Assembly: GCF_023656565.1 (NCBI RefSeq)
Contig: NZ_JAMOKG010000003.1
Location: 434,001-498,000, forward strand
Direction of reading: 5' to 3'
Length of the DNA: 64,000 nt
Source of the DNA: Flavobacterium tyrosinilyticum
Lineage (GTDB): Bacteria > Bacteroidota > Bacteroidia > Flavobacteriales > Flavobacteriaceae
Positions 1 to 8,651 of the stretch are shown piece after piece. Below the pieces are notes generated by a model. That model was not told the origin of the DNA. It saw only the letters and a list, made by a program, of their open reading frames with translations, and made no database searches. Each line of letters begins with the position of its first letter. Positions within the stretch are counted from its first letter, which is position 1. Both the position numbers and the translations under genes were made by a program.

Positions 1-1278
1 ATTGCCACTTTTAAACCATGTTCCTTCAATGGTAAAAATCAGGTATTTATTAAATTCATAATTAAATGAAGCTCCCAGCTGATTCCCTATTCTTTTTGAA
101 CTTGAACCTGAGCTGTCAAATAATATTGAAACGTTTGGCTGGTATATGGCATCGCTTGATGAGGCTCTCCAAAACACATCATAATCCATATTAAAAAATA
201 GTTTTCGTGTTAACTGACATTCCAGAAATGGGTGCACATCAATTAAATTTGAAGGCCCGATTAAGGAAGCTAAACCAAAATAAGCTCCTCGCGGGAAAAG
301 CGGATTAAATGTTTCTAATGATTGATTAGTTTGTATTTTGTCTCCTGAGATATATTCTGCTTTTAAACCTATTTTCTGTATTGATTTTTTTATACTGTAA
401 CTGTAATAATTATTCACTGAAAATGTCCATGCCTTAATATTTTTCCTTTCAAATCTTCCAAATTGATAGGCCGCTTCTATATCATAAAACCAATTGGATT
501 GATTTCCAAAAATTCTAAACCCTACAGTATTTCTATTTTCCGATCCCGAAAATGTATTGAATGCGCTTTTAGATTTCTGAAGGTTAAGGAGATATATTTC
601 TACGTTATTAACATATTTAATTTCACTCAAAAGTGAATAGAAACCAATAAGTTTAGTATCATCGCCAATTTTATCGTTGAAATTTCCGAATCTATTTTTT
701 ACATGATAACTGTAAAATGCATCCGCAGAAAAATTCTTTTTGTTGAAGGTGATTTTCATAGCATCAAATGCCTGTCTGCTGTTTGGCCCTTCGCGCACTG
801 AAATCAATCTTTGCGATCCATAATACAATTCCTGCCTTCCTATCCTAAATTTTATATTTCGAAAATTAACGTCAATAAACAGCTGGTGGAGATCTAAAGG
901 ATTTTCTTCAATCGGATTTGGATTTTCTCTGCTGATCCCAACGCTGCTTTGCAGCTGACTAAATAATCGAAATGAGTTGCCTACTTTTAAATCACCATAA
1001 AATAGAGTTCTGTTGAGTAGAAAACCATTATTATCCTTCAAATTTTCATCCCAATTTTCATTCTCAAAATATTGATATTGAGTTCTGTTTTCGGCTCCAA
1101 AAAAAAGAAATGACTGAGACTTTTTCGATATTGTAATCTGTTTGGCTTTATAATATAAACTCTGATTTGTACTGTCTATTGAAATGACATCATTATATCG
1201 TAAAAAGTTGAATTCATTTATCTGCTGCGAATACAAAACGGAATGGAATGCTGCCATAATAAGAATATATTTTTTCAC
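1..1278 (-). CDS. alginate export-type outer-membrane beta-barrel protein (partial)
   Basis: I translated this open minus-strand frame by hand. It runs off the window at base 1, so the C-terminus is missing and about 426 residues are visible. The N-terminus is a short signal peptide ending near the Ser-Gln-Gln at residues 17-19. Residues 147-166 read GRQELYYGSQRLISVREGPN, the hallmark of the alginate_exp porin family (AlgE-like), and the rest alternates aromatic and polar residues as a beta-barrel does. The family forms outer-membrane channels, but many Bacteroidota members have no link to alginate, so the substrate is unknown. The start is GTG at 1278, which supplies the MKKY-type signal peptide. 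ATG at 1257 is the alternative. It lies upstream of no visible partner in this window, and DoxX on the same strand follows about 80 bases away. Confidence 0.72.
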   Translation of the reverse strand, partial: MKKYILIMAAFHSVLYSQQINEFNFLRYNDVISIDSTNQSLYYKAKQITISKKSQSFLFFGAENRTQYQYFENENWDENLKDNNGFLLNRTLFYGDLKVGNSFRLFSQLQSSVGISRENPNPIEENPLDLHQLFIDVNFRNIKFRIGRQELYYGSQRLISVREGPNSRQAFDAMKITFNKKNFSADAFYSYHVKNRFGNFNDKIGDDTKLIGFYSLLSEIKYVNNVEIYLLNLQKSKSAFNTFSGSENRNTVGFRIFGNQSNWFYDIEAAYQFGRFERKNIKAWTFSVNNYYSYSIKKSIQKIGLKAEYISGDKIQTNQSLETFNPLFPRGAYFGLASLIGPSNLIDVHPFLECQLTRKLFFNMDYDVFWRASSSDAIYQPNVSILFDSSGSSSKRIGNQLGASFNYEFNKYLIFTIEGTWFKSGN

Positions 1279-1360
1279 TCTTTTTAATTTATTTTAATCA
1301 GCATACAAAAGGTTTAGAATCACATTCAATTCCGAACATTAGAAATTGCACATCAAATAG

Positions 1361-1810
1361 TTATAGATCTTTTTTAATACAAATTCTGTCTGCAGCAAAT
1401 TTGCCTCCTCCCAAAATGAGCAATGCAAGAGCTATTCCTATCCATAAAATAAAATATTCATAGCCTTCTCCTTTTAAAGTCCCAAACCAATTCATAAAGA
1501 ATCCGTTTTTAAAATGGGTCGTAACGATCATGCCAACAGGGAGAGCTACATACGCAGCCGCGATGACTCTTGTTCCCAATCCTGCTATTAGCGCAAATGC
1601 TCCAACAGTTTCAAGCATAATTACTAAAAAACCAATAATCCAAGGCATTCCCACTGATTCTGTGAAGAAAAGCATCGTTTTAGAAAATCCGAAGCCGCCA
1701 AACCATCCCAACAATTTTTGCATGCCATGCATCAGGACAACAGAACCTAGAATCAGCCTTAAAATTAAAGGCGCATACGATTCGCTTGTTTCAAATAATT
1801 TATTTTTCAT
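1361..1810 (-). CDS. DoxX family membrane protein
   Basis: A protein of 149 residues with about four hydrophobic segments (near 14-34, 55-75, 77-98 and 118-137) and the DoxX signature LRLILGSVVLMHGMQKL at its start. DoxX proteins are small inner-membrane proteins. Some are linked to quinone or thiosulfate redox and to oxidative stress, but the reaction here cannot be read from sequence. It is last of three closely spaced minus-strand genes (gaps of 11 and 51 bases) that face a TetR regulator, so co-transcription and TetR control are likely by inference. Length is normal for the family. Confidence 0.88.
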   Translation of the reverse strand: MKNKLFETSESYAPLILRLILGSVVLMHGMQKLLGWFGGFGFSKTMLFFTESVGMPWIIGFLVIMLETVGAFALIAGLGTRVIAAAYVALPVGMIVTTHFKNGFFMNWFGTLKGEGYEYFILWIGIALALLILGGGKFAADRICIKKDL

Positions 1811-1821
1811 AATGTTCTTAA

Positions 1822-2229
1822 TTAAAATTCAGGTTCAGTAGCCAGCTTCTTAAAACTAAAAAATGCTGCTATTCGTGATTTAATATTTTTCAAATCCAAA
1901 AATGAAGATTGAGCCTTTACTTTTAAAAGGCCAGTATTGTGCTCTTCTCGGATAGTTTGACCTAAAAGAAATGAACCTCCAGAAAAAACGGGATTTTCTA
2001 TACCGTACAAATTTTCAATTTCGCGGTCTAATGAGACAACACAATGCCCATCCTCTGAAATTTGGAAATTGTAATCATAATTTTCGATCACTTTTCTAAG
2101 TATCGCATTATTTGTTTCCTCAAAATTGGGTTTATTGGTGACTTCCTGTTGAGTATGTGGATAAATGCCTGTCTGAAAATCTTGTCCAAATTCATTTTCA
2201 AAAGACATAAAGTTTATTGTTAAATCCAT
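1822..2229 (-). CDS. conserved hypothetical protein in the DoxX operon
   Basis: A soluble protein of 135 residues with no signal peptide or membrane segment and no family I recognise. It begins MDLTINFMSF and contains a central stretch around residues 80-100 (SGGSFLLGQTIREEHNTGLL). The stop lies 11 bases upstream of doxX and the start 51 bases downstream of the next gene, so it is probably translated from the same mRNA. A second Met at residue 8 is a possible alternative start. Confidence that it is a real gene comes from its operon position and protein-like composition, not from a known homologue. Confidence 0.6.
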   Translation of the reverse strand: MDLTINFMSFENEFGQDFQTGIYPHTQQEVTNKPNFEETNNAILRKVIENYDYNFQISEDGHCVVSLDREIENLYGIENPVFSGGSFLLGQTIREEHNTGLLKVKAQSSFLDLKNIKSRIAAFFSFKKLATEPEF

Positions 2230-2280
2230 ATTTTTTATTTTTTGATTAATTACCTTATTTTATTTAGGATCAAGAAACAC

Positions 2281-2580
2281 TTATCTCATTTGCAGTTTTT
2301 GAATCATTGCCGCATTCAAATTATCACTGTAAGCTCCATAAGCATCTACCAATAATCCTTTAACACCACTCTGGGTGCGAATGGCGTAGAGTATCGATGA
2401 ATCATCTGGGTTCGAATCGCCTTCAAATCGATAAAAAGCGTCCACATGAAACTCATTTGCTTCAAAAGTTTGGTTTAATGTTTTACAGTTTAATGTCGAG
2501 TTGCTGAGATTAAAATCAAACGTATATCCTTCAGCTTGTTTTGTGTTAATTGCTTCTGTGAGCGTATCGTAATTTGTCAT
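2281..2580 (-). CDS. small conserved protein of the flavobacterial 'PRPP synthetase-like' annotation group
   Basis: A soluble 99-residue protein starting MTNYDTLTEAINTKQAEGYT and ending ALRTQSG-like then KGLLVDAYGAYSD. As far as I recall, proteins with this start and the YAIRTQSGVKGLLVDAYG tail are widespread in Flavobacteriia. They are often labelled phosphoribosylpyrophosphate synthetase, but at 99 residues this one is far too short to be that enzyme and lacks its PRPP-binding loop, so the label should not be trusted. It is the first gene of the DoxX operon and faces the TetR regulator at 2894. Confidence 0.65.
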   Translation of the reverse strand: MTNYDTLTEAINTKQAEGYTFDFNLSNSTLNCKTLNQTFEANEFHVDAFYRFEGDSNPDDSSILYAIRTQSGVKGLLVDAYGAYSDNLNAAMIQKLQMR

Positions 2581-2842
2581 TTTTTAGATTATTTTAGTTG
2601 GTTAGCATTTTCAGATCTTCAGATTTTATTATCGTCTGCTCTGTCTCATGTTTCTATACTTTGCAATACTCTTTAGGCTGTAAACTTTTATTCTTCTAAA
2701 TTGTAATCAACAGATTTTCTTTTCGTTAAAACAAAATTAATTCTAAACACAGCTTCAAATCCTATGGAAAAGTTGTGAAGAATTATAAATATTAAAGATT
2801 TCCCCATGTACTATAAATTTTGTCACTTAAAAAATTATTCTT

Positions 2843-2881
2843 TTGAATTTGAAATAAAAATTCTAATTTTGTATTAAATAC
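2843..2881 (+). promoter_or_regulatory. promoter of the TetR gene with overlapping small inverted repeat
   Basis: TTG at 2843-2845, an 18-base spacer and TAATTTTG at 2864-2871 match the Bacteroidota TTG-N17-23-TAnnTTTG promoter, 22 bases before the TetR start. The sequence GTATTAAATAC at 2871-2881 is a 5-base inverted repeat around a central A just after the -7 box, a sensible place for an autoregulatory operator. The operator part is inference. Confidence 0.5.
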
Positions 2882-2893
2882 TACAGAAATAAA

Positions 2894-3475
2894 ATGCGAG
2901 GCAGACCAGCAATATTTAATGAGGAAGAACTTTTAAAAAAAGCCCAGATTTTATTTTGGGAAAAAGGCTTTACTCCCACTTCGCTTGAAGATCTCCTGGA
3001 GGCCATGCAAATTGGAAGCGGCAGTTTTTACAATACCTTCAAAGGAGGGAAAAAGGAACTTTTTGCTAAAGCGCTTCAACTGCGACGAAATGATTTAAAT
3101 CATTTCAAACAAGAACTTATGGAGAGCGAATCGCCTATTGATCTGATAAAAGACTTTTTTCGATCTCTCGCCGAAGCGGAAAAAAACAGCCATTTAATGG
3201 GGTGTCTGATTGTGAACACCATCATCGAAATGAGTTTTGTTGATCAGAAATTTCAAGATGATGCCTTGAACATCTTAAAAGAAATGGAGCAGATGTATAT
3301 TTGGGCAATTGAAAAAGCACAGAAAGAAGGCAGATTGCAGAACAAAACCCATCCCGAAATTCTTGCGAGATATCTCGTTACATTTTGGAGCGGACTAAAT
3401 GTTTTAAGAAGAATGTATCCAGACAATGCAATACTCAAAACTCAAATAGAAATGCAGCTTAGCATCATTAGCTAA
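2894..3475 (+). CDS. TetR/AcrR family transcriptional regulator
   Basis: A 193-residue protein. The first 50 residues form a TetR helix-turn-helix (GRPAIFNEEELLKKAQILFW, then a recognition helix ending SFYNTFKGGKKELF). The C-terminal helical ligand-binding domain contains the CLIVNTIIEMSF type of motif seen in TetR_C families. It is probably a repressor that is relieved by a small molecule. It is divergent from the three-gene DoxX operon and upstream of a lipoprotein hydrolase, so either could be its target. The intergenic space of about 310 bases holds its promoter and, presumably, that of the operon. Confidence 0.9.
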   Translation: MRGRPAIFNEEELLKKAQILFWEKGFTPTSLEDLLEAMQIGSGSFYNTFKGGKKELFAKALQLRRNDLNHFKQELMESESPIDLIKDFFRSLAEAEKNSHLMGCLIVNTIIEMSFVDQKFQDDALNILKEMEQMYIWAIEKAQKEGRLQNKTHPEILARYLVTFWSGLNVLRRMYPDNAILKTQIEMQLSIIS

Positions 3476-3571
3476 GCCTTTTTTTTATCCATTTTTGTAT
3501 CGTTTAACACAAAATTAAATTTCAAACACTTTCAAGCATATATTACTGATTACTAATTTAAAACAATATTC

Positions 3572-4624
3572 ATGATTATTTACAACAGAGTTATTTTACT
3601 GATTTTTGCAATGCTTTTTCTAAACGCCTGCAATACGAAAGAGAATCAGTCTCAAACCGCCAGTACAGAACAAATTGCTTATTTCAAGGACAGCTCTAAA
3701 GGCATTAAGACGGGTGGAATTAAAATGGTAGAAATTACTACTCCAAAGGGAAAATTTAAGGTCTGGACAAAAACTGTAGGCAATAATCCTAAAATTAAAG
3801 TATTACTGCTTAATGGAGGTCCAGGAGCAACACATGAATATTTTGAATGCATGGAGAGCTTCCTCCCTGCCGAAGGAATTGAATTTATTTATTACGACCA
3901 ACTTGGCACCGGTAATTCTGAAACCCCGAATGATCCTTCATTTTGGGATCTGCCGCGATTTGTGGACGAAGTTGAACAGGTTCGCAAAGCATTAAATCTG
4001 GACAAAGACAATTTTTATCTATTAGGACATTCTTGGGGTGGCATTCTGGCGGCAGAATATGCCTTGAAACATCAAGAGCATTTAAAAGGTTTAATCATTT
4101 CTAATATGATGATGAGTGCTATTGACTACAGCAATTATTCTGAAGTTCTTGCCAAGCAGATGAATCCATCTGTTTTGTCTCAATTGAGAGAAATTGAAAA
4201 AAATAAAGATTATAAGAATCCTAAATATATGGAACTGCTGATTCCTAATTTCTATGCAAAACATATTATAAGAATGGATATCAATGACTGGCCGGAACCG
4301 CTTAGCCGTTCATTCGCAAAAATCAATGAATCTCTATATGTCACAATGCAAGGACCAAGCGAATTTGGTATTTCGGGTAAATTAGAAAAATGGGATATCA
4401 AAAATCAAATTTCTAAAATCACAGTACCAACATTATCTATTGGTGCAAAATACGACACCATGGATCCAAAGCATATGCAATGGATTGCCTCAGAAGTCCA
4501 AAACGGAACTTACCTGTACTGTGATAAAGGAAGTCATATGAGTATGTACGATGATCAGCAAATATACATGAAAGGACTTATTAAGTTTATAAAAGATACT
4601 GACAAGGCATCACAAAAGTTATAA
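3572..4624 (+). CDS. alpha/beta hydrolase lipoprotein, proline iminopeptidase-like
   Basis: A 350-residue protein. A lipoprotein signal peptide ends in LFLNAC with Cys20 as the lipidation site, so the enzyme sits on an envelope membrane. The hydrolase core has the oxyanion motif NGGPG (81-85), DQLGTGNSE (109-117) and the nucleophile elbow GHSWGG with Ser154. A candidate acid is Asp295 or Asp298 and the catalytic His is 322. HGGPG-type loops plus GHSWGG are typical of prolyl iminopeptidases (family S33), which release N-terminal proline from peptides. The exact substrate is unknown. It is followed 37 bases later by a thioredoxin-fold protein, so the pair may share an mRNA. Confidence 0.85.
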   Translation: MIIYNRVILLIFAMLFLNACNTKENQSQTASTEQIAYFKDSSKGIKTGGIKMVEITTPKGKFKVWTKTVGNNPKIKVLLLNGGPGATHEYFECMESFLPAEGIEFIYYDQLGTGNSETPNDPSFWDLPRFVDEVEQVRKALNLDKDNFYLLGHSWGGILAAEYALKHQEHLKGLIISNMMMSAIDYSNYSEVLAKQMNPSVLSQLREIEKNKDYKNPKYMELLIPNFYAKHIIRMDINDWPEPLSRSFAKINESLYVTMQGPSEFGISGKLEKWDIKNQISKITVPTLSIGAKYDTMDPKHMQWIASEVQNGTYLYCDKGSHMSMYDDQQIYMKGLIKFIKDTDKASQKL

Positions 4625-4661
4625 AGAAACTTGATATTATTTACTGTACATACATTTTAAA

Positions 4662-5729
4662 ATGATAAATATTAAAACCCTAAAACTAATTTTCTTCTTC
4701 GTTGCTTTGAATGCTACGATTTACAGCCAAAATACAGCAGATCAAACCATCAAAACCTTTACTTTAAAAGGAAGTGTAAAAGGATATTTCACGGATCATT
4801 TTGCATATTTATATTACGGAGATATTCAGGATAGCGTAAAAATTGAAAATAATCAATTTGAATTTAAAGGCTCTGTAAAAGATACCGTTGTAGCGAAAAT
4901 ATATTTGCCATCTGCTGCTAATGCTCCGCAATTCTATCTGGAAAACAATGCAATAACTATTAATATCAGTGTTGACAAAGCTCTAAAAGATGGAAAATCT
5001 ATACAGACTATGCATATCGATACCGTTGAAGGATCTTATTCTTCAGAATTGCAGAAAGAATACTTAAATTTCTATAAGTCGAATTCAGGCAAAAAAGATT
5101 TCAGCAAATTGTTGTATTCAAAATTAACAACATTTTTTAGTAAACATCGTTCTCATCCTTTCAGCGGGGCAATTTTGGCAGAGCTTGCGCTTATAAATCC
5201 AATTTTGGACAAACAGCAGCTTACTGCATTGTATTCTATTTTAGACATCTCAAAGCAAGACAGTCAATACCTTAAATTATATAAAAGAGGAATTGAGAAA
5301 TTTGATACTTACGCTGTTGGAAAACCTTTTTTAGACTTTAAGCTTCCAGATCAGGATGGCAATTTAGTTGGTCTTGAGAAATATAAAGGAAAAATTGTGC
5401 TTATTGATTTCTGGGCTTCTTGGTGTGCACCCTGCAGGAAAAAAAATCCTGAATTGATTGGTTTAAAACAGCAATTTGCATCTGATAATTTTGAAATAAT
5501 CGGAATTTCAAGAGACAAAAACAAAAAGCAGTGGGTTGCTGCTATAGCAAAAGACCAGTTAAATTGGACAAATTTATTGGATCAGGATCAAAAAATGGAA
5601 GATACTATGGGAATAGAAAACATCCCTTATAGTTATTTGCTGGATGAAAAAGGCATAATAATAGGTGTCAATCTTACCGCAGAGGAAATCAGAAAAACGG
5701 TATCAGATTCGCTAAAGAACAAAAGTTAA
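4662..5729 (+). CDS. TlpA-like thioredoxin with N-terminal DUF4369-type domain
   Basis: A 355-residue protein. A signal peptide covers residues 1-22. A beta-rich N-terminal domain of the DUF4369 type (about 30-125, beginning FTLKGSVKGYF) precedes a helical linker. A C-terminal TlpA/AhpC-like thioredoxin fold starts near residue 217, with active site WASWCAPC (Cys255 and Cys258) and the cis-Pro motif ENIPYSYLLD. Proteins of this layout are envelope thiol-disulfide oxidoreductases common in Bacteroidota. The partner protein is not evident. The gene ends just before a strong bidirectional terminator. Confidence 0.88.
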   Translation: MINIKTLKLIFFFVALNATIYSQNTADQTIKTFTLKGSVKGYFTDHFAYLYYGDIQDSVKIENNQFEFKGSVKDTVVAKIYLPSAANAPQFYLENNAITINISVDKALKDGKSIQTMHIDTVEGSYSSELQKEYLNFYKSNSGKKDFSKLLYSKLTTFFSKHRSHPFSGAILAELALINPILDKQQLTALYSILDISKQDSQYLKLYKRGIEKFDTYAVGKPFLDFKLPDQDGNLVGLEKYKGKIVLIDFWASWCAPCRKKNPELIGLKQQFASDNFEIIGISRDKNKKQWVAAIAKDQLNWTNLLDQDQKMEDTMGIENIPYSYLLDEKGIIIGVNLTAEEIRKTVSDSLKNKS

Positions 5730-5781
5730 GATGCTTGCCAGCTGGAAAAACAGGCTTAAAAAAGAATAGATTATAAATGTA

Positions 5782-5820
5782 AAACCTCCAAAGTTTCATA
5801 TTTTGGAGGTTTGCTTTTTT
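5782..5820. terminator. bidirectional intrinsic terminator
   Basis: An 11-base perfect stem (AAACCTCCAAA at 5782-5792 with TTTGGAGGTTT at 5802-5812) is followed by a T-rich tail. It separates the convergent TlpA-like gene and gap. Confidence 0.85.
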
Positions 5821-5844
5821 AAATAAAGTAAGATGATTTCTTTT

Positions 5845-6828
5845 TTACAATTCTTGAATCTGTCTGATCATTTGGTTTGTAAATCCCCATTCGTTATCGT
5901 ACCATGCCATAACTTTTACAAGGTCACCATCGACTACGCGGGTCATTTCTAGATCTACAGTTGCTGCAAAAGCATTTTTGATCATATCGGAAGAAACCAA
6001 AGGTTCATCACTTACATCCACTACTTTTTTGTATCTATCGGTTTGGGCTTCCTCTTTTAGAATAGCATTAATTTCCTCGACAGATGTTGGACGTTCTGTA
6101 ACAAATGTGATATCCGATATAGAGCCAATCGGTACTGGAACTCTCACTGCAATACCATCAAATTTTCCTGCATATTCAGGAAGTGCTTTTGTAACTGCAA
6201 TTGCCGCTCCTGTTGCTGCCGGTGCTGAGTTTATTGCCGCGCCGCGCCCCATACGAGGCTCTTTTTTTGATGGCGCATCTACCAATGTCTGAGATGCTGT
6301 ATAAGCGTGTGTCGTATTAAGTATTGCCTTTTTTATTCCAATTCTTCTTCCGATTATTTCTATAATTGGTCCAATATTATTGGTTGTACAGCTTGCACAG
6401 GAGAATATAGACACTTTTCCTTCTTCGGTATTTACACCGTGCACGATTGTCGGAGTATCTTTTGTCGGACCAGAAATCACTACAAACTTAGCGCCCGCCG
6501 CAATATGCTTTTCTGCATCTGGTTTATTGGTGAAAAACCCTGTGCTTTCAATCGCCACTTCAACATCTAATTCTCTCCAAGGTAATTCTGCAGGGTCTTT
6601 TATTGCTGTATAGCGAATTGATTTTCCGTCAATCACTATTGAGTCTCCATCTATACTCACCTTTTTTTCAAATCTTCCATAGATACTATCATACTTTAAA
6701 AGGTAAACCGCATTTTCTATGCTCATTAAATCATTAATCCCCACAACTTCAAGCTCAGGAGTTTCTAAAATAATTTTAAGAGCAGCTCTTCCTATTCGGC
6801 CAAAGCCATTGATTGCTATTTTTTTCAT
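5845..6828 (-). CDS. gap: glyceraldehyde-3-phosphate dehydrogenase
   Basis: A 327-residue protein of normal family length. The NAD-binding start is INGFGRIGR (6-14), and an Asp in GINDL (33) favours NAD over NADP. The active site SCASCTTN puts the catalytic Cys at 147, followed by THAYTASQ with the catalytic His and the RMGRGAAINSAPAATGAA substrate-binding segment. It oxidises glyceraldehyde-3-phosphate to 1,3-bisphosphoglycerate in glycolysis, or runs in reverse. Oddly, the position after CTTN is Asn-Ile-Gly-Pro where most GAPDHs have Cys-Leu-Ala-Pro, and no other glycolytic gene is nearby, so it may be a secondary paralogue. It is monocistronic between a terminator and a 139-base gap. Confidence 0.93.
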   Translation of the reverse strand: MKKIAINGFGRIGRAALKIILETPELEVVGINDLMSIENAVYLLKYDSIYGRFEKKVSIDGDSIVIDGKSIRYTAIKDPAELPWRELDVEVAIESTGFFTNKPDAEKHIAAGAKFVVISGPTKDTPTIVHGVNTEEGKVSIFSCASCTTNNIGPIIEIIGRRIGIKKAILNTTHAYTASQTLVDAPSKKEPRMGRGAAINSAPAATGAAIAVTKALPEYAGKFDGIAVRVPVPIGSISDITFVTERPTSVEEINAILKEEAQTDRYKKVVDVSDEPLVSSDMIKNAFAATVDLEMTRVVDGDLVKVMAWYDNEWGFTNQMIRQIQEL

Positions 6829-6967
6829 TTCAAAATTTTAGTAGTTATTATATTTTTACGATTGAGCTTAAAGATAAGTATTTTCCGAATACACAGAATT
6901 CAATCGCTTCATTTTAAAACACTTACACCTAAAAACGTAATATTTTTTAATAGTTTATAGAAGTTCA

Positions 6968-7729
6968 TTACATAGTAAAAAAGTATACCGCAATGATGCC
7001 TCCGACCACAATTATTAATTTTCTGACCAGTTCCTGATTCATATTTCTTGAAAATACTGCCCCGTAATAACCGCCGATAATTCCTCCTATTGTCAGTACA
7101 AGAGTAATTTTCCAGTCTATTAAACCCGAAAATATAAAGCATAGCGCAGCAATTCCATTGTTTACTGTAACCATCAGCACTTTTAATCCATTCATTTCAT
7201 TTAAATCTTTCATTCCGTAAAGGGTGAAAAGAGTAAGAATCATGATTCCTATTCCAGCATTAAAGTACCCTCCGTAAAAGTTAATCAGAAACAATGGAAG
7301 TATTTTTCCGTGTGAATATTGAAAATGCCCGCTTCCGGAAGCAACTTTTTGAAAATAAGCCAATATAGGTTTGCTAAACGCAAATGTTCCCCATGATATC
7401 AGGTGAAAATAAGGAACCAAAGATTTAAAAAGTTTGGGATCTGTCATGACCATTACCGTTGCACCGCATAATCCTCCGATACCGCTAATCAGTAAAACAA
7501 TTTTCAAATCTTTTGACTGTATGCGAATGTCATTTTTGAATGCCTTAACACTGGCTACATTTCCAAACCACATGGACACGCAAGTCATCGCATTGGCACG
7601 GATGGACGAAACTCCGTTTAAAACCAAACTTGGAAAAACGATAAACCCGCCCCCGCCTGCAAAAGCATTTACAGCTCCGCCCACTATTGTGGCTAAAAGT
7701 AACAGTCCGTATTGAAGATAATTTTCCAT
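6968..7729 (-). CDS. TSUP family permease (TauE/SafE-like)
   Basis: A 253-residue integral membrane protein with about seven or eight hydrophobic segments. The two halves carry the repeated family motifs: GGGFIVFPSLVLNGV near 25-39 and GGYFNAGIGIMILTLFTLYG near 153-172. TSUP permeases move sulfur-containing or small organic anions (sulfite, sulfoacetate, taurine breakdown products) across the inner membrane. The substrate here is unknown. The start codon is 2 bases from the stop of the upstream alpha/beta hydrolase, so they are translationally coupled, suggesting export of, or protection from, a product of the hydrolases. Confidence 0.85.
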   Translation of the reverse strand: MENYLQYGLLLLATIVGGAVNAFAGGGGFIVFPSLVLNGVSSIRANAMTCVSMWFGNVASVKAFKNDIRIQSKDLKIVLLISGIGGLCGATVMVMTDPKLFKSLVPYFHLISWGTFAFSKPILAYFQKVASGSGHFQYSHGKILPLFLINFYGGYFNAGIGIMILTLFTLYGMKDLNEMNGLKVLMVTVNNGIAALCFIFSGLIDWKITLVLTIGGIIGGYYGAVFSRNMNQELVRKLIIVVGGIIAVYFFTM

Positions 7730-7731
7730 TT

Positions 7732-8634
7732 TTAGTGTTGTTGCAGTGAGTTGTAATAATCGATTATTGCCCCAGCAATCTCAACTCCAAATTCTTCTAA
7801 GGCAAAATGGCCTGTGGCATAAAAAATTAGCTTTGAACTTGGCAAAGCATTATAAATAGCTATCGCTCCTTCCTTTAGAAACACTTCATCATTTTCCCCC
7901 CAAACGATTAATGTCGGAAATTGTGATGCTATCAATTTTTCCTGCCAAGCTTTATAAAAGGCAAGATTATTTCCGTAGTCTTTTTTAATAGCCAAATGAA
8001 TTTCTCTTAAGCCTATTCTCTGCATTAAAAATTGATCTAAGTGATACGATTCTGGAGCAATTTTAGACAAATTGGAAACGCCTGTAAGATATTCCCATTT
8101 GATATAATCGAATTCAACCAGTTTTTCTAGTTTTGCTCTGTTTTCGCTGTTTTCGCTAGTTTCATTATCAAAGAGAGACATTGAATTTTTAATTCCCTGT
8201 CCGAGACCTTCTTCATAAATGTTTCCATTCTGAAAAATGAGCATATCAACTTCTACTCTATTTTTTGAAATTACATGCATCAGAATAGGTGCTCCGTAGT
8301 CAAAAAGGTAAAAGCTCGTTTTTGTAATGTTCAGTTTTTCTAAAAATCCTTCTATAATCAGAGCAAAATTTTCAAAAGTATACGCAAACTTATCTTTTTC
8401 TGGAACAGCACTAAAACCAAAGCCTGGTAAATCGGGAGCAAGAATGTGAAATTGCCCTGAAAGCATCGGAATTACATTTCGAAACATATGCGATGACGAC
8501 GGATATCCGTGAAGCAGCAGGAGATTTGTTTTCCCTTCCTCTCCTGCTTCTCGGTAAAAAATTTCCGTATCATTTACATAAATGCTTTTGTAAGCAACTG
8601 CGCAGGCTTGCTCCGTGATCGATTTATAAGTCAT
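7732..8634 (-). CDS. alpha/beta hydrolase with Asp nucleophile elbow (epoxide hydrolase/dehalogenase-like)
   Basis: A 300-residue cytoplasmic alpha/beta hydrolase. The oxyanion segment is LLHGYPSSSHMF (41-51). The nucleophile elbow reads FDYGAP with Asp112 where esterases have Ser. The catalytic His lies in TGHFALEEFG near the C-terminus, and an acid is likely in GENDEVF. An Asp nucleophile is the hallmark of haloalkane dehalogenases, fluoroacetate dehalogenases and epoxide hydrolases, so C-halide or epoxide opening is more likely than ester cleavage. It is a tandem paralogue of the next gene upstream (18-base gap) and coupled to the TSUP permease downstream. Confidence 0.82.
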   Translation of the reverse strand: MTYKSITEQACAVAYKSIYVNDTEIFYREAGEEGKTNLLLLHGYPSSSHMFRNVIPMLSGQFHILAPDLPGFGFSAVPEKDKFAYTFENFALIIEGFLEKLNITKTSFYLFDYGAPILMHVISKNRVEVDMLIFQNGNIYEEGLGQGIKNSMSLFDNETSENSENRAKLEKLVEFDYIKWEYLTGVSNLSKIAPESYHLDQFLMQRIGLREIHLAIKKDYGNNLAFYKAWQEKLIASQFPTLIVWGENDEVFLKEGAIAIYNALPSSKLIFYATGHFALEEFGVEIAGAIIDYYNSLQQH

Positions 8635-8651
8635 TTATCTCTATTAAATGA

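Noticed and set aside
2281..2580. Phosphoribosylpyrophosphate synthetase
   Set aside because: Only 99 residues, without the PRPP-binding signature of the real enzyme.
5978..6613. Overlapping plus-strand frames opposite gap
   Set aside because: Shadows of the strong GAPDH coding region; the translations show no domain.
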